The translations under genes were made by a program, and so were the position numbers. A model generated the notes under the pieces. The model saw only the letters and a program-made list of their open reading frames with translations, did not search any database and had not been told where the DNA came from. Positions 54,125 to 64,000 of a stretch of DNA of 64,000 nucleotides are shown one piece after another (the stretch's first letter is position 1; each line of letters starts with the position of its first letter). The stretch is from Rhizoclosmatium globosum (taxonomy: Eukaryota > Chytridiomycota > Chytridiomycetes > Chytridiales > Chytriomycetaceae), in the NCBI GenBank assembly GCA_002104985.1, contig MCGO01000152.1, forward strand, positions 27,499 through 91,498, given 5' to 3'.

Positions 54125-57100
54125 TTAATAAGTATCCATTTGGCTCGGCCGCCTATCCATAAATAATCGTGCTGTTTGCTCCATGCGGACTTTAGCCATT
54201 CGGGCTTCATAGATTTTATCTATTCGGAGTTTCATGTCATCAAACTCGAGAAGAATCGCATTAAAATCTTTTGCTGAAAGTGTGTACATTTTGCAGACGG
54301 TTGCAGCAACTACCGACGCAGTTCGAGGAATATTCGCGATCAGAGCGACCTCTGAAATATCGTTTAACTTTGACGGATAATTAATCTTTCTTACCTCCGA
54401 AGAATCCACCATCCGAAAACGATGAAACTTGCTGGTTGTTTACCAAAATATCAACTTTTCCTGTGAGTATAAAATACATTTCCGTAGCTTGCTCCCCCTG
54501 ACTGATTATCACATCTCCTGGGATGAAATAAACAGGAACCAATGCAGTGGAAATTTTCCCAATATAAAGTGCGTCGCGACCATCACCACGCTCTCGCTTC
54601 AAAAACGGTACCTTTTCAATCAACTGCTTGCAGTTGATAGCGGCGAGCTCCTGAAAGTTTCGATGAGTCCTATCAAGTAAAAATTAACGCCAACTTACAC
54701 GACGTAATGAATGATTCAAATCCGCTAACAAATTCATTTCTTCGAAGTATTTACCCTTGTACTTAAATTCATAGTAATTGAGTAATCTTCGCTTGGTATC
54801 GTTGTCAATATTTTTCCACGTCAGATATTCAGTCAGTTCGTCGACTTTTTGCCGATAAAGGCTTCCAGATGCATCGTAACTGATTGCAGCACTTGAAATT
54901 AGTCCGACCAATGTTGCATACTAACAATTGTTAGAGCAGAAACTGCGAGAAGGGGAAAACCTTACCAATAGCGCTCCGATAACAATGAAAACCATTGTCG
55001 CCGCTTGTTCAAGCAGAGTTTCTGGCTTAAAAGTTAGCTGGAAAATATTTCCAATCGACTGAGTCAACATCCAAGTATAACGTTCTGAAATCGGTGCAGC
55101 ATTGATTCCTCCGGGATAAAATTGCCAATGTGAAAACTGCGAGTCCCACGTTTGAAAATTGTATATCTTTCCGAGATAATACAAAATGCATGTTTGGAGA
55201 TGTACAAAGTAGAGAACAGCTGCACCGACTGGAAGCATACGTGTTAAAATATTTCCGATACCAAGGATGGAATTTAGTTTCCGATTGAGGACTATAAGCA
55301 TCGGGGCTCGTGCCAACATACGAGGGAAGTGTACCATGCGGATCAAATGAATCAAGGTGAATGGAAGGTTGTCTCGCCCAAGTGGAAGAAATATCGCAAA
55401 CGGAATCAATGAGATTAAATCAAGCAGGAAATATCGTTTCATGTATTCCCAAGCCCATATGTTGCACTGTGGACGCTTGACTTTGTTGCGAGTATCTGTC
55501 TTTTGTGGTGGCAATGGAGTCATGGCGCAAATAATTGTATCTAAACAGAATACACCTAAAATAATAAATTCTTGCGCCATAATGGTATCTACAGTGTCAT
55601 TGTACGCGATTTGATAAGGAATCACTATCAATATTACCGCATAGAAACCTGGAAATGATAGTTAAACTAACAAAAGCACAACAGATAAACTCACAAATCA
55701 AGAAGAAATTTAAAATAACGCAAAATAGGGACATTGGGTGGAATCCATCTGTCCATAAATTGTGTGGCCTGAAATCGGTTTGGTGGTACAACTCCATTGA
55801 AATAAAACGACCATCGTCGCCAAACGCTGGACACAGAAATATCCAATGTAGCTTGTATTTTATCGTATTATAAGACTCGACAGTAGGTAATTGTGGGGAA
55901 GGAGGCGATTGTGCTTCGAGCTTTTGATTCAATTGCTCAATATCAGGTAAAGCTGTGATAGCAAGCGAGGAAATAATCTCAAATCCACCAGGTGTCCTGT
56001 CCGACTGAAGCACTGTTTTTCTGACCTTGCTCCATTGTTGCCGAGCCTTTGCCTTTTTCTCTGCAGGTGTTGTCTGGAGTTCCGGAAACGCTGCAGTAAC
56101 AATGCTTGAGAATTCGGGAGCTAGTGCTTGAGATTGTCGTCTAATAGTTTCTGCACGAAGTTGTTCCCACTTTTTGCCAACTTGTAACTTTGGAACTGGA
56201 AGTTGAACAGCTAAGGAGTCTCGGCGCTCGTCGTCATAAGGTTCCACTTTTCGACTCACAGTCTTAAATGTGCCTAATCCAGGCTTCAAAGAATTTTGAT
56301 ATTGAGCATGCTTTTCTTCTGACCCTTGTCGAACGTCATTATTTGAATACATGGGTAAACTCTCTGTGCTCTTTGCGCCAACACTGAAAGCCTTGCTCAG
56401 CCACAGACCCAAGTTATTGGCTGATTTTTTCACGATTGATGGGCGACGTTTTCTTTCATGGGTTACTGAAACTATTGGAACTGCAGACGTGTCATTTGCA
56501 CCTGGAAGCGTCGGATCACTGAAAACTGCAAGGTTTTTTCGTTCAATAGAACTTGGCTCTCGTTTAGACGCTAGAATGTAATCCGTGCTATCCCATTTCA
56601 AACCCATAGTTAAATGCGAATCTGCTGTGCTCACAGTACTCTGAGCCCGCTGTGTAAGTCCAATTGAAACCCCAGACGCGGTTGAAAGATTATTTTTTGC
56701 GCCAGTTTGTGCGAGTGTCAATAAATCTGGGTGATATTGATACCGTGAATGGATGTTGGCTTCAGCGAAGCTAAAACGCCGCGGAGTCTTTTGTTTCTGA
56801 CTTGAAATGTCTAATGAAGAGGGAATAACGCTGGGACTTCCGATCGTGGAAACTGCTCTTCCACTTGGTATAGCAGAATGTGCTCTTTCTTTTTGAACAA
56901 TTATCGTCTTATCATCCATATCAGGCTGCTTCTCTTTTCCATCGCTTTTTGATGTTGTTGAAGTAGGTGTATCGTTTGAAAGGGAATCAAGTATGTGTGC
57001 GATGGTTGTGAGACCCATCTGCATCTGTTTCGACAGCTGGACTACATTTTCTTGTAGCTGATTCTGAATAGATATCAAAGTTTGCTGAAGCTCTAGCGCA

Positions 57101-57141
57101 TCTGATAATAGTAGAGCGCGTTGAGCAGTGGGATTGTCCAT
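54125..57141 (-). CDS. HCN/CNG-like cyclic-nucleotide-type channel with atypical filter
   Basis: Five exons join in frame: 57141-55695, 55648-54966, 54920-54699, 54650-54395 and 54351-54125, giving 944 residues. A 430-residue Ser-rich N-terminus precedes six membrane helices. S4 is weakly charged (RMVHFPRMLARAPML). After the pore helix the filter stretch reads IGNIFQLTFKPETLLEQ where HCN/K+ channels have a Gly-Tyr-Gly. S6 continues into YATLVGLISSAAI and a well kept C-linker (KRRLLNYYEFKYKGKYFEE). The cyclic-nucleotide-binding domain is intact, with FFGEVALIANIPRTASV carrying the Glu and Arg that bind cyclic nucleotide phosphate. The protein is a plasma- or flagellar-membrane channel candidate. 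The pore sequence suggests altered ion selectivity or a non-conducting subunit. It diverges from the surface-protein array with 315 bases between. Confidence 0.85.
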
Positions 57142-57456
57142 TGAAAGAAGGAAGTGATTTACCAAAGACGACACGTTCAGGCGGAAGATTTACAGCCAAC
57201 AACTCAATAACTAATTCTCCGAACGGATGATTTAAGGGTTCATGATGTGGTAGACACAAGTTTTTCTACGGCCTATATCACAACACTGGATCCACGGAGA
57301 CTTTTGAATCAGCCTTAAGTAACTCACGGCAAGCTAGCAAGTAGGTAATCAAGTAATATAAAGCTCCAACTCACCCAGAAAAATACTCAAATTGTGAGAC
57401 GCAATTTCTTGATCAACGCTGTCAAAAAAAAATTTGCAGGTTTCCACCTTCCAATT
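57142..57456. promoter_or_regulatory. Divergent promoter between the channel and the array
   Basis: The channel (minus) and first array gene (plus) share this 315-base region. It includes AT-rich stretches near 57345-57360 with a TATAAA-like sequence (57357) about 100 bases upstream of the array gene ATG. A common control of both genes is possible but not shown. Confidence 0.4.
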
Positions 57457-58368
57457 ATGTCTCTTTCGTGGATGATGGCCTGCGTGGGACCAGACGAAAC
57501 TGAAGCTACTTGTGATCAAGAAGTTTGTGTCGACAGTCTTCCCTGCAAGAATGCAACGACAGTGTGTCGAGCAGTTAATACACCACGTGGTGGCTGTGTT
57601 GACCCACACCACTTTGACGTTCCCGTCTCTACAACGACGTCTACTCTTGAAAACACTGTCAATATTCATATGCCTCCAATTGAGAAGCATCCGGGTCCTC
57701 CTCCCGTCGCTTCACAGGGAGCTTTGGGGTTAGACACAGATGGTGTGGACTCGAATCCTATTGTTACTTCCGTGGTTTCTTCCGTGTTGGCGAATGCAGC
57801 TGGTTCTGCAGCCGTCGTTCCTGCGAATACTTCAATTTTCTCGTCCGTCAATGTCCCTGTGCTTCAAGGGATTGGAGGATTTTTTGGATTGGCTTTTGTT
57901 GTTATTGGCATTATCGCCTTCAAGTACCGTCGCCACTTCAGATCTTGCGAGAAAGTGTCAGATATTTCTGCTATTGTCGTTGTTGATGAGTCTAAGGGCA
58001 AGGAGGACCCAACAATTTCGAAAGGGTTGCCTCATGTGACCATTCCGGGTCTGCCGCCACCACAATATTCAAAACGCAACCGCGGATTCCGCATTGATGA
58101 CTTTTTTGATGACTCCTCTAGTCGAACTGGGCAGGACAGCGCAAGTGTTTTGGAAACTCCGAATTACCAAACGTACCCACCATTAGAAGCTCTGGGATCC
58201 CCACGAAAAGTCGCTAGAGGATTGATTGAATTAGATGGTGCGATTAAGAAATTGAATAATCCGATTGATGACCCAGGAATGTTAACGGATCATTGGGAGG
58301 AAGAATCGGTTAATACTACCTCGAAAAGTGTTGGCGAGGCAACTATCAAACTGTACAATCTTAGATGA
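57457..58368 (+). CDS. DDFFDD/LYNLR array protein 1 (intact)
   Basis: This is a single exon of 303 residues with ATG at 57457, fully open. The N-terminus has no cleaved signal peptide and starts directly with a six-Cys module, C-x9-C-x4-C-x5-C-x6-C-x9-C (MMACVGPDETEATC onward). A Pro/Ser/Ala stretch with NTS glycosylation site is followed by one membrane span (about residues 142-168, GFFGLAFVVIGIIAF) and KYRRHFR. The tail contains FRIDDFFDDSSSR, then ETPNYQTYPPLEAL, RKVARGLIELDGAIKKLN, WEEESVNT and the C-terminal TIKLYNLR. These blocks are the family signature. Predicted topology is N-out, C-in (type III). It is the only member with an uninterrupted reading frame. No known domain was recognised; a receptor or adhesion role is inference. 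Confidence 0.72.
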   Translation: MSLSWMMACVGPDETEATCDQEVCVDSLPCKNATTVCRAVNTPRGGCVDPHHFDVPVSTTTSTLENTVNIHMPPIEKHPGPPPVASQGALGLDTDGVDSNPIVTSVVSSVLANAAGSAAVVPANTSIFSSVNVPVLQGIGGFFGLAFVVIGIIAFKYRRHFRSCEKVSDISAIVVVDESKGKEDPTISKGLPHVTIPGLPPPQYSKRNRGFRIDDFFDDSSSRTGQDSASVLETPNYQTYPPLEALGSPRKVARGLIELDGAIKKLNNPIDDPGMLTDHWEEESVNTTSKSVGEATIKLYNLR

Positions 58369-58431
58369 GTGCTTCTTCATTCTTCTATCTCATTTCGTGA
58401 TAAGCAATAAAAGCAATACCAAAGAATCAAC

Positions 58432-59285
58432 ATGCCTGGCAAGCATCCACCATTTCCGCCTCCACAGGTCTTTGCATGCATAGGAGTTGGTGAAACGGCT
58501 GCGACTTGTGCGAACGAAGCATGCTGGAACGGACTTGGTTGCCAGGATCCAACACATCCTGCCAATATGTAACTGCCCCTTTCCCGCCATGCGACGACCA
58601 CCGCTTTGAGCCTGTTGAGGATCACGATGCAGACGTTGACGACGATGATACGGTCCAAGTGAAGGCTGTGCCGGTAACGCCAGAGGTTCAAACGTCTGCT
58701 GTTCAACCAATTATCCCACAATTGATCCCACAAACTACAGCGTTAATTGGTCCACCACAAACAGCACAAACAGGCCCCATCTTCTCCACGGGGAATTATG
58801 TGATTGGATCTTTCGGGGCACTTACACTGATTGCTGTCCTTGTTGCTGCATTTATCGCAATTCAACACAAGCGTCGTCAATGTCATGCGGAATCAGAAAC
58901 ATCCTCAGAGAAACCCCTGGACATTGAATCCTATGCAAAAGATGCGTCGACGGATTTGGAGCAGATGCCTCAACCTCGTGGAAGCCTGAGAATTGGTGGA
59001 TTTGTTGATGATTTCTTTGACGATGTCTCGAGTACCAGAATATCCAGCGCCAACGGGAGAGACAGTGTTGCTATATCGGATTCCCCTTGTTGCGATGGAT
59101 ATCCGGCTTTGGTACCTTTGGACGGGCCACAGCAACGAGTTGTGTGTGGAATTTTAGAGTTGGAGGCTGCTATAAAGAGACTGAATGATAACACGACACC
59201 GATTACAGTTGGCTGGGATGAGGAGTCTGTGAATACTGGAGTCAGTGTGGGGACAGAGACTGTGAATCTGTATAATCTGCGATAG
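58432..59285 (+). CDS. DDFFDD/LYNLR array protein 2 (one frameshift)
   Basis: From ATG 58432 the frame reads MPGKHPPFPPPQVFACIGVG and gives the first four Cys of the module, then hits a stop near 58580. The remaining module (TSCQYVTAPFPPC) and the rest of the protein lie in the next frame and run to 59285. A single-base shift near 58555 would explain this. The remainder has the membrane span (GSFGALTLIAVLVAAFIAI), the RR-rich flank, FVDDFFDDVSS, CGILELEAAIKRLN, WDEESVNTG and TVNLYNLR. Everything but the shift looks maintained, so a sequencing error or a very recent loss is likely. A start within the second frame would lack most of the Cys module. Confidence 0.6.
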
Positions 59286-59475
59286 ACTTGATTGATTTCT
59301 GATTATGTTGATTACGTGGGACATGCAACCAATATAAGCTTGAATAACAAAGTATTTCTTGAATGGATCACGTAATATCCGCTGTAGTCATCGTTTAGTA
59401 AAAAAAAAAATCCAAAGAAATTCGATTTGGCTCAAATCAAAGACACCAAACAAGCCCAGAGACAGTTTACCAATT

Positions 59476-60362
59476 ATGTCCTTCCCAGATTCACCAGGTC
59501 AAGGTCAAGGCCAGCCACCGCCAGTTTGGGCATGTATGTTAGAACCCAATGCCTATGCTGAATGCACATGGGAAGCATGCGATTTGAAGCCATGCACAGA
59601 CTCATCAGCAACCTGTGTCCTACTTCCACCTCCTCAGCCACCCTGTGCAGACAAAAACTTCTTGCCACCAATTGGAAGTAACTGGAATGGCTCTCCTTCG
59701 TCCTGGCAATTCCTCCCGTCCCGTTAAACCTGGCCAGATAGTGTTCCCTCAAGAGCTTCGAAAATCTCCAAGTGCACCCTCGACCCTGTCAACTGCGATC
59801 ACAAACGTTGTAACTACTACCTCCCCAAGCAACTGCATCAGCAGATACTAACAGCTCCATGGCTCCCGGGAGTCGTCTTTGGCCTGGGAGTCACTGGTGG
59901 CGTTGTGCCATCACCATCATTGGACTCGCCTTTTATCTGACGAAATACAAGAAAGGCAAACTGAACCAAGTAGACGTATCTGCTATAGGCTCTACCGAGG
60001 TTGAGGCAGATAAAGATGCGATACCCAAAGAAACACACCCCTTCCATCACCCTTTGCCGAAATCGGGGGGACAAAAGACCTGGATTCAATATCGACTACT
60101 TTTCGATGACGATGGGTCCAGTCGGATTGGGGAAAGTGTTCTTGAGACGCCCAATTTCCAGACGTATCCTGTGCTGGAGAACTTTGGGGCTCCGAAACCG
60201 AGGAAGGTTGCGACGGGGATTTTGGAGCTTGAAGGGGCGCTGCAGAAATTGAATCATGGTGCTACAACAGTTGATGTTGGTGCACCCTTGGAGGAATTGA
60301 AGGCGTGGGAGGAGGAGTCTGTGAGGACTAAGCTAACGGTGGTGAGAGATGATGAACGGTAG
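59476..60362 (+). pseudogene. DDFFDD/LYNLR array member 3 (degraded)
   Basis: From ATG 59476 the Cys module is complete and in frame (WACMLEPNAYAEC, EACDLKPC, TCVLL, then a final Cys), but the frame ends at 59727. The membrane region is split over two frames (GVVFGLGVTGGVV in one, AITIIGLAFYL in the next) near 59880-59940. The tail has a damaged DDFFDD (reads LLFDDDGSSR), ETPNFQTYPVLENF, RKVATGILELEGALQKLN and WEEESV, and ends VVRDDER in place of LYNLR. At least two to three frameshifts are needed to join these parts, so it is probably a decaying copy. Confidence 0.6.
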
Positions 60363-60463
60363 TATAGATGGCTTTAGTTTTGTTTTATAGAGTCTTATAA
60401 GTTGCCTTGCTTCATAGTGTAAGACACACAAGCCCTTTTTTATCAAATCAGCAACACGTGAAT

Positions 60464-61370
60464 ATGACTGCTCCTTTTCCTGTACCTCCTCCAGCGGGTG
60501 CACCGCCTCCTCCTCCCCTATGGATTTGTGGCAGTCCAGGACAACGAATTGCGTATTGCGGCCAAATAGGATGCTCTGAATCTGTGAAATGCACTGATCC
60601 AACTCTGACCTGCCAATATGTACCACCTCCCCTTCAGAACCCAACACCTTGCACCGGAGCTCCCTTTGGCTATCCAAACTACGAATATGCATTGATTGCA
60701 GCTTCAGTACCGTCTCCGTTGCCGTCTCCAGTGGGTACCCGAAATGACACTGGTGTGGTTATGATGCACAGTCCCGTCCCAACAAATGCATCAAATGGAA
60801 CCTCAGCAGCCGGCCCATCGCTATCGTCGCCACAAGCAAACAATATGTCAACAGGCAGCGTATTTGCACTAGGCCTTGTCGGTGGAATCGCATCGATTGC
60901 GATCGTGTTTGCAGCCGTATTTGCAATCAAGTATCGAAATGGCAGCCTTTCGAGTCTTTGCAAAAGGAAGCGATGAAGAATGCGTTGTGGGTCGTCAAGA
61001 ACAAAGGTGTCAAAAGTGGAGTCCACAGATCCATCTCCAACTGTTCAAATTAGGGGGCCGCCGATTCGCGCGGTTGTTCGGTATGATGTCGATGACTTTT
61101 TTGATGATTCTTCTAGCCGGTATGGTGAAGTGTCATGGATGTTCCATATGGCCATACACACACTGCTCCTGCTTTGAACAATATGGAGACGCCAGAGGGG
61201 TTGCTAGTGGGATTTTAGAATTAGAAGGTGTGTTGCGGAGGTTGCACCAGCAACATTCAGGTGATGCTGGCGAATTATCGGCTCGACAATTGGATGGGTG
61301 GGATGAAGAATCTGTGAATACTGGAATGAGCGTTGGCGATGCTACTCTGAAGCGATACGACCTTCGTTAG
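60464..61370 (+). pseudogene. DDFFDD/LYNLR array member 4 (nonsense codon and frameshifts)
   Basis: From ATG 60464 the reading frame runs through a Pro-rich start, the six-Cys module (WICGSPGQRIAYC, GCSESVKC, TCQYV, PC) and a membrane span (GLVGGIASIAIVFAAVFAI) to a TGA at 60974-60976, just after KRKR. The same frame continues beyond the TGA into VDDFFDDSSSR, so only a nonsense codon separates the two. Two frameshifts then follow (near 61130 and 61195) before GVASGILELEGVLRRL, WDEESVNTG and LKRYDLR. A truncated N-terminal protein that stops after the membrane span may still be made. Confidence 0.6.
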
Positions 61371-61639
61371 ACTGTGCTGGTATTTGTGTGGGGTTTCTTG
61401 GTTTAGATTATTTGGAATAGAGAAGAAAATAGATTTCTGATACCATATCGTTTTTTCATCTCCATTTTCGATTTGGAGAAATGTGTCTTAATCCTGAAAA
61501 ATTGCTGACCAATCCTTCACGCTTCCATGTTGAGCCGGAAATGAGAGCCTCAACACTGGGGTTCTGTGGTTGAGATGTTAGAAACGGTGTGATTACATAA
61601 GTTGATAGATTTAATTGAAGGAAGTGAAGAAGCCCAACT

Positions 61640-62632
61640 GAACAGGCTTTGTTTTTCTTCAAAAAATCGAGAGCAAATGAGCCAAGAGCAGCATCTATTA
61701 AAGCCTGCCTTGGACCAGGCGAGACGGTTGCCACTTGCCAGAATCAACTGTGTTTACGTCAACCATGTGCCGACTTGAACACCACTTGCCATATGTGCAG
61801 GCCCCATCTCCATGGTGTGATAACTGGAAGCACAACGACACCGATGATCACGACAATGATGGTCATGGCGGTGGAGGCGGCCAAGACGGCAGGCATGATG
61901 GTGCATTCAAACTAAGACAGGGAGGCACTGTTGCCGTTCCTTCATCCACGCAAGAAGTCCCAGTGCCCCCAAGTTCAACCATCATTGCCACCACCACCAT
62001 CACCAACATCACCAACCCAGACACGCCAAGCACAGCTTCTCCACGCCAAGTACCTGCTCCAGCCCAATCGAATCCATCCATCTTCTCCAGTGTCAATGCA
62101 ACAGCAGCCTTCTCAGTAGTCGGCACCGTCCTCGTGATCGCAGTGATGGGCATCGCACTCGTCGCCGTCCGCCGCAGATTCACCTCAAAACCAACTACCT
62201 CATCACCCACAACCACATCACCAACCGAAAAGAGCCTTGCCCAAGAATCAGAGTTCCACAACAACCGATCCGCAACAACTGTTCTACACCCACCAGAGAC
62301 AACCCCGAATCGGCGGATTCAACATCGACGACTTCTTCGATGACGCGTCGAGTCCGGGTGGTGGCGGGATAGTGCTAGTGTTCTTGCCACACCGCATTAT
62401 ATGGTTGGGATGCCGCCGTTGGAAAGGCTTGAGGCGCCTAGTTGGGTGTGCATGGGATTTTGGAGTTGGAAGCTGCATTGGAGAAGCTGAATCAGGCGGA
62501 TGATGTTGGTGGATTATGGAGGGGGAGGAGTGGGAGGAGGAGTCTGTGAATACTGGGATGGGTAGTGCGGATAGTAGGCGTAGTAGTAGTAGGGGCTTGA
62601 TTAGACGTGGGAGTTTCTTTCAACGAGAATAG
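61640..62632 (+). pseudogene. DDFFDD/LYNLR array member 5 (degraded)
   Basis: The Cys module (KACLGPGETVATC, QLCLRQPC, TTCHM) lies in one frame without a clear ATG. A second frame, open from 61735 to 62343, holds a His/Asp/Gly-rich stretch, a Thr/Ser-rich stalk and a membrane span (FSVVGTVLVIAVMGIALVAV) with RRR. A third frame has GGFNIDDFFDDASSPGG from about 62310. The ILELEAALEKLNQ and EEESVNTGM blocks follow in still other frames, ending near 62632 in a basic RRGSFFQRE tail. At least four shifts are needed. The basic layout of the family is still easy to see. Confidence 0.6.
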
Positions 62633-62884
62633 GCGGAGAGAATAGAGTACTTATTGGTGATTTTGCAAAAAAAACAGCAGCCTCAATCTCTTTCGCTCGT
62701 TTGGGTCCACTGTCGATCAAGATTCAACAGGCAAGGTACCCATTGATCATTGTGTTGTAGTAGTCAAGAGGTAGCTGATGACGTGATACTGCAGGAACAG
62801 GAACGCATAGATTTACAAATAGATAGATAGAAGAGACTACAAGCTACTGCCACCCTCGATTGCCGTATACCCACATAGTCCCCA

Positions 62885-63645
62885 ATGTCTACAACCGTCA
62901 CAATCATTGTCGTACTAGCAATCCTCGCACTAGTCATCAGCATACTCGTCTACATATACCGTTGCCGTCGCCGAAACCAATTATCCCACGTCTCCCAACA
63001 ACAACCACTACACCCATCTGCCCCTCCAACAACAAACCCGCCAAATAACACCACCACTCCCATCCTTCCAATGCCCATCCCAAAAACAACAACACCCCTC
63101 CTCACAAATCAACCCATTATGCAACATCCCCACCAAACCCGAATTCATCAACACACCCACACACAGATCAACACCACAAACACAACAACATCCCAATCCC
63201 TCACAAAACCTGCACGTATACCCTCCCGCACACTCCTCCAACACGCTGGCTTCACAGACCCTACACCCGCACCACCGCCAAATCGGCCTCCGTTCCCACG
63301 CGACGACTCGAATCGGGAAACGCGGGTTCTTGGACGACTTTTTCGACGACGATGAGAACGGGCATGATGATTCCGCGGGGGTGTTGGAGGCGGTGGTGGG
63401 GGGGGCTGGAAAGTGAGCAGACGACGTTTGTGAGTGAACATAGTGTGCGTGCTTTTTCGGGGTGGTTTGGGAGTGTTTCTGTTAGAGGGGGGTTGAGTGG
63501 ACGGGGGAGTCGCGGGAGTGGGAGTGAGGTTGGTGGTGGTGGTGGTGGGTTTGGAGGGAATGGAGGGAATGTGGGGAATAATGGGAGTGGGACGAGGTTG
63601 GGGATGCCGTTGCCGAAGAGTGGGAGTGATGGGTATTTAGGGTGA
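62885..63645 (+). pseudogene. DDFFDD array member 6 (divergent, frameshifted)
   Basis: From ATG 62885 the product begins directly with a membrane span (VTIIVVLAILALVISILVYIY) and RCRRR, so the Cys ectodomain of the other members is missing. The tail is Pro/Thr/His-rich and ends in this frame at 63355. In an overlapping frame just before that stop is GFLDDFFDDDENG, the family motif. Downstream a Gly/Ser-rich stretch continues in another frame to 63645. No LYNLR-type end was seen. It looks like a truncated or diverged member rather than an active copy. Confidence 0.5.
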
Positions 63646-64000
63646 TATTTGGGGTGTAGAGAAGGAGGGAGGGTGGGGACTTTGGGAGGGGTGGTGATGT
63701 AAAGGTGGTTGTGGTAAGATCTATAGAAAGTGGGAATTGAGTGGTGGAAATTCGTTTATTTTTTGGAAATAAATGTCTATGTGTACACAGTACCAAAGAT
63801 ATGTTGCAAGATAGGAGTGTGGCTGAGATGGCAGATGATGGATGGTACAATCATGTGGCTAATAACTCATTGAAGAGTTTTGTCTGTGTATAACGGTAGG
63901 AGATCTCTACACAAGTACACCTCAAAGCATCTCTCGGAATTCTTTTGAAGTGGGATATGACGTCACTGGTGGCGTGTGTTTGTTGTGTGCGCAAAAGCAG
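63646..64000. other. Right-end intergenic sequence
   Basis: About 355 bases to the window edge. It starts with a G-rich tract (about 63650-63720) and holds a palindromic tgacgtca (63958-63965), the form of a CRE/ATF-type site. No coding sequence was supported. Confidence 0.35.

Noticed and set aside
60974..60976. In-frame TGA in array member 4 as a selenocysteine or programmed read-through codon
   Set aside because: Further frameshifts follow within 230 bases and other members have no TGA there, so decay is the simpler reading.
1..64000. Search for tRNA, rRNA, CRISPR arrays and complete transposons
   Set aside because: No cloverleaf-forming tRNA, rRNA core sequence, regular repeat-spacer array or transposase/reverse transcriptase coding region was recognised by eye; a dedicated scan was not possible.

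Overview
The window is intron-dense eukaryotic DNA that reads best as a chytrid-like (zoosporic) fungus. Introns are short (about 40-140 nt, GT-AG, at least one GC-AG) and genes are packed on both strands. Fungal housekeeping genes sit beside genes typical of flagellated lineages, chiefly a CatSper-type auxiliary subunit and an HCN/CNG-like channel. No bacterial operon structure, tRNA, rRNA or CRISPR array was seen. The taxonomic call is inference from gene content; no database was searched.

Layout. 0-5 kb: the 5' part of an NDC1-like nucleoporin gene (minus) and a UBE2O-type ubiquitin-conjugating enzyme (plus). 5-10.5 kb: an unrecognised coiled-coil gene, a 7TM receptor, a decayed 3' fragment of the coiled-coil gene, a CHMP7-type ESCRT-III gene and a second 7TM receptor. 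10.6-16.4 kb: a large coiled-coil protein and an F-box protein (both minus). 16.6-19.1 kb: a poorly resolved gene. 19.2-24.3 kb: an M1 aminopeptidase and a leucine-rich-repeat protein (both minus), separated by a foldback inverted repeat. 24.5-33.1 kb: an UNC93-like transporter, a P-loop protein, a CDT2/DTL homologue (minus), mitochondrial bL33 and the OLA1 GTPase/ATPase.

33.2-41.7 kb is a large inverted duplication. Two near-identical lectin-like type I membrane protein genes point toward each other's backs (A minus, B plus). They enclose the GPI mannosyltransferase PIG-M/GPI14 gene and a third, divergent paralogue (C) that ends in a GPI-signal-like tail instead of a membrane anchor.

42-64 kb is rich in surface proteins. 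It holds the CatSper beta/delta/epsilon-family subunit, FAM32A, two small single-span proteins, a bacterial-type 3-methyladenine glycosylase and an APC amino-acid permease. These are followed by a six-cysteine single-span protein, an HCN/CNG-like channel with an atypical pore filter, and a tandem array of six related genes. The array proteins have a six-cysteine N-terminus (in five of the six), one membrane span, a cytosolic DDFFDD motif and, in four of the six, a conserved C-terminal block. Only the first array member is fully open; the others carry frameshifts. The array, together with the six-cysteine protein on the other side of the channel, is the best candidate here for an undescribed system: a family of receptor-like, signal-peptide-less N-out surface proteins clustered around a cyclic-nucleotide-type channel. 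A joint function is inference only.
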